64,000 nucleotides of DNA from Siderastrea siderea (Eukaryota > Cnidaria > Anthozoa > Scleractinia > Rhizangiidae). A program made the position numbers and the translations under genes. Below, in pieces: positions 54,801 to 63,800 of the stretch. The notes under the pieces were generated by a model, which saw only the letters and a program-made list of their open reading frames with translations, had not been told where the DNA came from and did not search any database. Positions within the stretch are counted from its first letter, which is position 1. Every line of letters starts with the position of its first letter. The stretch spans positions 7,233,423 through 7,297,422 of the forward strand of contig OZ034979.1 in assembly GCA_964030785.1 (NCBI GenBank), written 5' to 3'.

Positions 54801-57800
54801 TTGTTTGCAGCGTGTGGATTTATTTTGTTTGCAGCGTGCAGATTTATTTTGTTTGCAGTGTGAGGATTTATTTTGTTTGCAGCGTGCGGGTATATTCTAT
54901 TTGAAGCGTGCGGATTTATTTTGCTTGTTGTGTGCGGATTTATTTTGTTTGTAGTGTGCGAATTCATTTTGTTTGAAGTGAGCGAATTTATTTTGTTTGC
55001 ATTTTATTTGCAATGTGCGGATTTATTTTAGTTGCAGTGTGCGGCTTTCTTTTGTTTGTAGTGAACACTTAACTTGTAACTGCTGATAGTTTAAATATTT
55101 GTCAATTTTTTTTACTCAAAGTGGTGTCCCTTATGGGCCACCGTAAAAAACACTAATACTAACACACTTGGGGATTCAAATGTTATGATTTAAAAATCAT
55201 TAACATCATCATCAGAGTGAGGATGATCATAATGATAAAAAACATTCAGGTTTTTTTTAACTATTTTTACCAAATTCTTTTTACGTTTTTATTTGGCAAA
55301 TATGTCTTAATGTTATGGCATTAGAAATCTCACCTCTCCAAAATGATCCAAATCAACTTTGAGTGACAATTCACTGTCTCCTTCCTCAGACGTAACACCA
55401 GTCATCAAGTCCAGATCCAGCAGTTTTGGTCCTGACAAAATAATGATTACAACATACAGTAATTAAAAATATTTTTGTGGTGACAAAGAGGAGAAAATCA
55501 TAATAAAATCGTTGTTTTTAAAAATTCACACTAAAAGTAAACCACAGCTTTACCTGTTGGTCTGTGGTTGTTGGGCTTCCCAGAGACCTGAAATTAAAGA
55601 ATGAAAATATTAGTGCAATATATTATCATATTGTACCTGCAACACGACCAAACAGAATTGTAACTAATTAGCAGAATACATCAGAATTCATCTCTTTCTC
55701 TTCTTAAGTCAAACCTTGAGTTATTGTGTAATTTGGTTCTTATGTTTGAGTCTGTGGATGAAATCCAAGTGTGACCATTCAAATGAAAGCTACTGAGCAG
55801 TACTTTCATGTGTTGCTGTTTATTATGCTGTATAAGGTGGTTCTACCTTTTGAGTCTGTTGATGAAATCCTAAAATGTGACCATCAAAATGAAAGCTACT
55901 GAGCAGTACTTTCCTGTGTTGCTGTTTATTATGCTGTATAAGGTGGTTCTAACTTTTGAGTCTGTTGATGAAATCCTAAAATGTGACCATCAAAGTGAAA
56001 GCTACTGAGCAGTACTTTCATGTGGTGCTGTTTATTATGCTGTACAAGGTGATTCTAACTTTTGAGTCTGTGTATGAAATCCTAAAGTGTGACCATTCAA
56101 ATGAAAGCTACTGAGCAGTACTTTCCTGTGGTGCTATTTGTTATGCTGTACAAGGTGGTTCTATCTCTTGAGCCTGCGAACAAAATCCTAAGTGTGACCA
56201 TTCAAATAAAAGCTAGTGAGCAGGACATTCTTATGGGATGTAAGGTGGTTCTTATTATCGAGTCTATGGATGATAGCATGATCACTCAAATGAAGGCTCT
56301 TCAGCACTATTTTCCTTGGGCAAAACATTGTCCCAAGTTGCTACCATTTGTTTAGCCTGCGTGCAGACGTCTCCTATTTCCTTCCACCCGCAGAAAAGGG
56401 ACGTCTGCGAAATGGCGTCGCTAATCGTGTTCCAGTATCCTGCTGTTCGGGTTTTAAATTTCGCATAAATTATGATAACACAGTTTTGTTTTCTGTGCCA
56501 GAATCGTTTCCCTCTGATCGCTCCATGATCGGAGGTCGAACAGGGCTAAGAGGAGGAATATGAATTTTTCTCACAGAAGCATTGCGAACAGCTTTCACAG
56601 GAGTTGACGTAACCAGCGAACTGAGATCGTTCGACGGACGATCTACTGACTCCTCCAAAAGAATTTGCTTCTCGGGAGAAGCCGAAGTTCCTACACTGTC
56701 CTTTCCTAGTGTCTCGATCTTTTTTTTTTTTACTGTAAGTCCTGCCTTGAAAGCTTTGGAACTATAATCGCTAAAAAGTTCGTCCGCGATTTTTCTCACG
56801 TTGGCGTAAAGACCTCTCCACTTTCGCAACTTTCCCACGCACGATCTACAAATATATGGCGATGTTTCGTGTACAATGAACTGAAGAGAAAGGATTCCTT
56901 CCTGAACTTTAAATTCACTGCGACTTTTCACAAGGTTTCTGTCGTTGTTTTTCAGAATAGTCAATAAACACAACAAACAATCGGACATGTTTTTATCAAT
57001 GGAAAACCCCGCTAAATGTAGATCCCATACATTATCTCGAGCATTTCCTGACGATAGCCAATCAGAGTTGTTTCTAACAGTGGCTATTGTCAAGTAACCA
57101 ATAAAAGCACTTTCCACGAATTCCTGAAAAACAGCAGGATATTGGAACATGATTAGTGACGCCGTTTCGCAGACGTCCCTTTTCCGCGGGTGGAAGGAAA
57201 TAGGAGACGTCTGCACGCAGGCTACCATTTGGTTTAGTTGGTTTTGAACTCACATCTCTAAGTTGCTGCCCACTCTCACCCTTTTAGAAAAGTCCGTGAA
57301 GGAGGCAGCTATGGTAATTTTTTTAAACAGTTATATAACATTATTGCTCATTAAAGAATCTTAAGAATTTTGCTCAGCTTTGAGCTAGTAGTTTCAGATA
57401 ATTCCATGTCGCTGGGAAACCCCCACCTACCCCTCCCCTAACCCAACATTTTGCTCTAAGTGATAATAAGTAAAAAAGGTTGGATTAGGGGAGGGGAAGG
57501 TGGGGGTTTCCCAGAAATGTGGAATGAGCTTTAACACAAACCGACAGATGAGATGAGATGAGATAAGATAACTTTATTGTCACACAGTGTATTCATCAGT
57601 TAATTACAAACAAATGCAAAGAGATAAATTATAAGTCCTACCTCATGGGTATTACTGACGTCCAGCTCTTCAATACCAGGTTCAATAGCATGCTGCTCCA
57701 GCTGACGAAACCAGTGAGGTACCATTTCATCATAATCATCATCGACATGCTCATTACTCTTATAACTGCCACTCAATGATTCACTTTTGTCTGCAGGTTT

Positions 57801-60800
57801 TTCTGCCTCTGACCAGAATATGGATGACCGTTTTGCCACTGAGAACTCTCGTGTAGTCTGCGTAATAATGTAACAAGAAAAGCCCCAGGGGCATTAGGAG
57901 TCCCTAACAGGTCCCTATTGCCCATTTATACACCTGAGTTAAGTGATGGAAAGTTTCTCAATTGTGGGGCGGGGGTGGGGGGGGGGACAGAGAAGTGGGA
58001 ACCTGGGGGAGAAAAGGGGGTGGGAGTGCACGGGAAGTGGGAAAAGGGAGCTTGGGAAGTAGGATTTGCAGGGTAGCAGGAAGAACGAGAAAGGAAAAAA
58101 GTTACACAACATTGCATAACATTTTGCAGTCAAAAAGGGGAAAGATGGAAGAGCCAACAAACATGGGGCACAAACTGCGGTTAAAGGGCACGGGAAGCAG
58201 GAAGTTTGGACCTCCTGAACCCCCTGCCTGATATAAGGATGCATATTCTCCATACTGTTCTCCATACATTTCTTATGGAACTAGTAAGGGGAATTTGTCT
58301 AAATATAAGGACATCTTATCCATGGTGATCACTTTCTTTATTCTCATCACTAGATGTTTGAACTTTTGTAAGTACCGGTAGCAATAACGTAAAGAAAAAT
58401 TTCATTTTCATCACCGTCAGAGCTTGCAGCAGTTTTCTCTAACATGCGCCCTTCAAGGAATTTTCCTCAACGGCCAAATGTGTTTTTGGTGGATGTCAAT
58501 CATCTGCTTCCATGACAATTTTTCCGAATTCTCGCGCCCTGATTGGCTCTTGCTGAAAAGTTCTTTCTCTTATACACTGTTAGGGTAGAAGATTAAAAAC
58601 CTCTCCAAAGGCGCTAAAACTTCACAGGAAGACAGCAAACAACACCAGGTAACATTTCACCTTCTTTATTCAAGAGTTTTACGTTCTAAAGTTCATTTAT
58701 TTTTTGATAGGAATTCTCAGTTCATTTTTCCATACAAACTCTTATATTGCGCTTGGGCTACCTGTGATGAGAGGTACGGCATCTGAACTGGGCCTCACTC
58801 AGTGCTAAATTTACTGTCAAATTGTTTTCCACACAGCTTGCCTTCTTGAATTGTCATAGAAACAGATGATTGACATCCACCCAAAACACATTTGGCCGTT
58901 GGGGAAAAATCCTTGATGGGCGCGTGTTAGAGAAAACCGCTGTAAAAGGTTAAGGAAACAACACAGCACAGTGCAGAAAGTGAGCCTTAAACGATCAACC
59001 CTACAATATTCCAATCAAACATGTCATTAAAAGTCCAATTCCAATTCCCTAACCACCACACGACCCTGCCTTCACTAATGACATGCTCAAAGTTTTTTCG
59101 TAATTGGTTGGACTACCACAACACCCAGCTTTGCAAGATTCTGTGATTCACATATTTTTAGTTCTCAAACGAAAATAAAATAAACATCCCTTACCACACC
59201 AGGTTGATAGAGAACATATTCATCTTTGAACACTGCTTCACCATCACGGGTGTTTGGTACAGGCTCTATCCAACCAGAATCAAGCAAACCTTGTCCTATC
59301 ATCACAGCCTGATTCCTGCAGGATTCAAGCAATTAAGGGTAAGTTGCATTTGGACCACAAAAACCTGTACAGCCCTCCCCCCTCCCTGGGTGAGATATTA
59401 AACTAGTGCAATACATAGTTTTCTCAAGCGTCTATATATTATGGTTTGCAAAGATATGAACTGGTTTAAAAAAAGCGAACTGGTTTTGAAAAACAAACAA
59501 ACTGGTTTCAAAACTGGTTTCAAACTGGTTTGAAAAAATTTAAACCAAAAATAAAATTAAACCACAACATCTACTCCAGAAAGTGGTATAGTAGGGCATG
59601 GCATTGTACAGTATGGTACGACATGGTTTGGTGTGGTATGGTGGGATGATATGGTAGGGTGTGGTATCATGGTATGGTATGGTATGGTATGGTATGGTAT
59701 GGTATGGTGTGGTGTGGTGTGGTGTGGTGTGGTGTGGTGTGGTGTGGTGTGGTATCATGGTATGGCATGGCATGGTATGGTATGCTATGGTATGGTATGG
59801 TATGGTATGGTATGGTATGATATGGCATGGTACAGTATGGTATGGCATGGTACAGTACAGTATGGTATGGTATGGTATGGTATGGTGTGGTATCATGGTA
59901 TGGTACAGTGCGGTATGGTATTGCAAGGTGTGGTATGGTGTGGTATGGTATGGTATGATATGGTATGGTATGGTATGGTATGGTATGGTATGGTACAGTG
60001 CGGTATGGTATGGTATGGTGTGGTATGGTATGGTGTGGTGTGGTATCATGGTATGGTACAGTGCAGTATGGTATTGCAAGGTGTGGTATGGTATGGTATG
60101 GTATGGTATGATATGGTATGGTACAGTATGGTATGATATGGTATGGTACAGTATGGTATGGTATGGTATGGTATGGTGTGATGTGGTGTGGTATCATAGT
60201 ATGGTACAGTGCTGTATGGTATTGCAAGGTGTGGTATGGTGTGGTATGGTATGGTATGGTATGGTATAGGGTAAGGTCTTCAGATCCCTCCCCCAACAGG
60301 GAAAAAGATAATGTGGAGCAAAGATTCCCGTCTAAGGAAACAACATGAAAGCAATGAACATAACTTACTGGACAGAGCACCCTGTTGTTTTGGCCCTGCT
60401 AGAAAACTGCTACACTAAGGATGCAAAACGACAAGAAATAAAATAATATTAATGTTACTTTGTACCTTGTAGATGTTTTCTCGTATGTGAGCAGCCAGTC
60501 AACCAACTCTTTCCCAACAAGACAATTCTGATAAGTCCTCAAGCGAAACCGATGACTCTGCAGTTCCAATCCTGACCTTGGAGACATGATTTGATTCCAC
60601 AACTCACGGAAAGAGTCCTGATTTGAAAAAAGGCAATGTTTAATACACACGTTATAAAATCAAAGCCTAACAGCAGAAAGAGCCCAATCATGCTAAATTT
60701 GTTTACAGATAATTTATAAAGATATTTCAATTTTAGAGAACATGCAGATACAATGTATCAAGTAAAATAATATTCTTTATGATGCACTTCATTGGACATT

Positions 60801-63800
60801 CCAGAATATACATAAGCAGAAATTTATAGTTGGGATGTCCGTTTCTAAGCCATATTTAAACTGTGCTATCTGGTAACTCTTGCCAACACACAAATTCAAA
60901 CAAATTCTAGTAGTTCTATTTTCCCAATGGAGGGATTTCGGATAGAACTAATCAAGCACAACCTTAAATCCATACATTACTGTAATTAAAATAAAGCTAA
61001 AAAACTGCCAAGACAAAAAATAATCAGGAGAAGTTAAAAGTTAATCCATATGTCTTGCATGGTAATAATGGGAACAGTCTACTGGTTGTACACAGGCAAT
61101 AAGGAGTTCAATTATTACCTTACGCAAGACATGAGGTATCAGAAGCTATTACTGTTAAAAATATTTGTTGCATAGTGCTGTAGTATTGGTATGTTGGCTG
61201 TATCTCAAGCCAGAAGTTCCTTCTTGGCCTGCAACAAGTCCTCTATAAACTTGTTGCATAAACTTTCCACAAGACTATGTCCTAGTGACTACGTAATGGT
61301 CCCTTAAGGTGATTCCATCGAAAAAGAAGTTGTAATGAGAACTTGTTGAAACTTTGCACATTTCTTAATTACACCTAAAAGATTAAAAAAATAAAATAAA
61401 AAGAGGGGTTCGCCGTGTCTGATTTCACGCTACAGGGCTGTAGTATATAGGTAATTTGCTATCTTTCGACAGCAATATTAAAAAACCTATCCTTGTACCA
61501 GAGACACCCATTATTTCAACAAAGTTATTACTAGCAATGAAATATAAGCATTATTCTTATGACAGATGAACAGTGTCACAGTAGAACGTCTTAGAATTGC
61601 CGTCAAAATGAAACTTGTTTGAAATAATAGCCAAATCGAGCGTCTGCACGGTTCCAGTGAAACACGTTAAATCTGACTGTAATGGTGAATCAACCGGAAT
61701 ATTTCAAAACTGCATAATGAAAAATTCTTCAAATTTGAATATGTCATGCAAAGACATATTTTCCTTAAATACATGGAATAAAAAAGTGGGGTCACCGAGT
61801 TCATTTGGGAGAAAACGACAAATTTTTCCTCTGAACAGCTCAGCTTTCATAGAAAACCTTTCAAGTTTCAAACATGCGCGCGCTAAAATCACGCAAAAAG
61901 TGATGCACAAAAAGGATGCGCAATACAATTGAATGGAATCACCTTAACCCTTTTAAGCCCCAATATCAACATGCATGTTCTCCTCACTGTTCTCTATATA
62001 TTTCTTATGGTGCTAGTTGGGAGAATTTTATCATACATCAAGAGATTCAATCTATGGTGATCATTCACCTTATTCTCTTAAACAGTACGTTACATCACAA
62101 AGTGATATTGTAAGGAGAAATTAGATGCTGGTCACGGTTAGGGCTTAAAGGGTTAAGTGTACATACAAGGCAACATTTTACAGGGACAGTCTCATTTGCT
62201 CTGTTGGTAGTTTTCCTGACAAATCACTAGCTGAGACAATGAGATTCATCCCCAGGGCTTGCTGAAAATTCTCTTGCCTGCACCTTTCATCACCACTAAC
62301 CTGCTTTAGCATGTCAGCTTCAGCCGCACATACTCCAAATGCATCAAATGGTCTCCGCCCTGACAATGGTGTTGGCCGTTCCTTCTCAAGGTAAGAACTC
62401 ATAGCATTCATACTGGAGCTGCTGCTACGCTTCCTAAATGATGGCTGAGCATAGAAATTCTCCTCATCATCAAAATCAAATGGGTAAGTTTTAGGAGGTG
62501 TTAGGTTGCTGGCGTTGTTGGTGGTGATGTCTTGTTCTAAAGGAAAAACAGTCAGGTCTGCCTGTAGCTGTTCCAGGTTCCTGACCATATTTAAGTCAGC
62601 TGATGCCTGGGTGTAGCGCTGGACCACCTTGTGACAAAAGATGCAAACTCGCAAAAATCCTGTAAATCAACAGACATCAAAATATTACAAATAGAATCCT
62701 CACCAAATGGATTCTCAGTCAATGCCAAGGTGGAAACTTGCTGCGACTTAGAGCATGCACTTGAAGTGACCTTTGATCACTTGTGCCAACTTTAATCAAG
62801 GTCAAATTTGTATGAAAATCAACACAAGTTATAAACAGAAGGTTAAGTTTAAAGGTCAAAATAAAGGGAATTCTGCTTTGTATTTCTTTAATGAATGTTA
62901 ATGAAAACAAAACCTACTAATGTTCAATTAAATCAAGACATTAGTACTGGTATACATGCAATCAGTCATGAAAGGTGTGTCCAACAGGCTACACAAAATG
63001 ACAGCAATGTTAATATTCATCCCACATTGTCATACAGTTCAAAGTTTAAAATTAAGCCACGTTTCTAGGCCACATTTCTGACTGAAAGCTTGATACTGTG
63101 TATCTCAGCATCAGACACGCAAGTAATTGCGTGGTGAAGTCCATTAAGGTGTTTAGCAATACAGAAATTTCACAGAGTTTCCACGCTAATGTCATCACTA
63201 TGAATTGACGGTACGTCAACATTGTTTATATTCATTGTTTATATTCAATTTATATTCATCTACAATAAAATACACCAGCCATGCCACCACTGGAGAAGAA
63301 AACTCCACAACATTAGTATGGATCTGTTCATTAATGATTCAGAATTGTTACCAATTGAAAATGTTTTCTAGGGGTACTCAGTAAAATATTTGGTAGTGCC
63401 ATCGAAGGGTATTAACATAGTCAACAAAGAGACAAAACTGAGAGGTTGTGTTACAGAGGTCTCCTAAGAGGTTAGAAAGCATCTTCGGTTGACTTTAAAA
63501 TTTTTTGATGCTACACCGTATTGAAATTAAAATTCTAAGCCTTTGATTCTGTTACAGTCTTGTTCACAGTAACCTGGTCAGGTCACATGATGTGTGACTT
63601 GACCAGTCTCGTCCAGATCACTTGAAGGTTGTATCTTCCCCCCTCTCTATTTAGGTTCCAGTATTTGATAGAAAGCATTTTGTTTTTCACCTGTGTACCC
63701 CATGAGTTTTCCAGGGATTTCCATGTAGCAACACCTGTAGCAGAATATCTGGCCACAAAGACGACAGTGGTGTCTGCGACGGAAAGTGTTGAACTTTTCT

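Larger units (their letters stand above)
51300..55145. mobile_element. Giant (about 3.85-kb) palindromic foldback element
   Basis: The ends are tacggtggcccatcaggg on the left and the mirrored gtcccttatgggccaccgta on the right. The arms mirror each other. First come about 80 bp of TIR, then a roughly 24-bp minisatellite (51385-51690 and 54780-55060), then about 600 bp of matching unique sequence (51700-52160 and 54300-54750). An AT-rich inner pair follows (52330-52560 and 52800-53010), including an (AAAT)n/(TTTA)n tract. The right arm is longer because of extra sequence at 53240-54110. No transposase was seen. It lies in the intron between PIKFYVE exons 7 and 8, about 240 bp from exon 8. Confidence 0.8.

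Noticed and set aside
51371..54967. Open frames with [10 protein letters not shown] or [10 protein letters not shown] patterns and Phe-rich frames
   Set aside because: They are translations of the mirrored 24-bp minisatellites and AT-rich arms of the palindrome.
59540..60380. Long open frames (up to 237 codons) on both strands
   Set aside because: They are translations of the GGTAT microsatellite; a 5-base period gives open frames in several registers.
62178..62300. Extension of PIKFYVE exon 2 to the open-frame stop, with a donor at CCT/GTAAAA
   Set aside because: That donor leaves phase 2, which does not join the DEP exon in frame; CAG/GTTAGT at 62301 does, and its junction matches the family.
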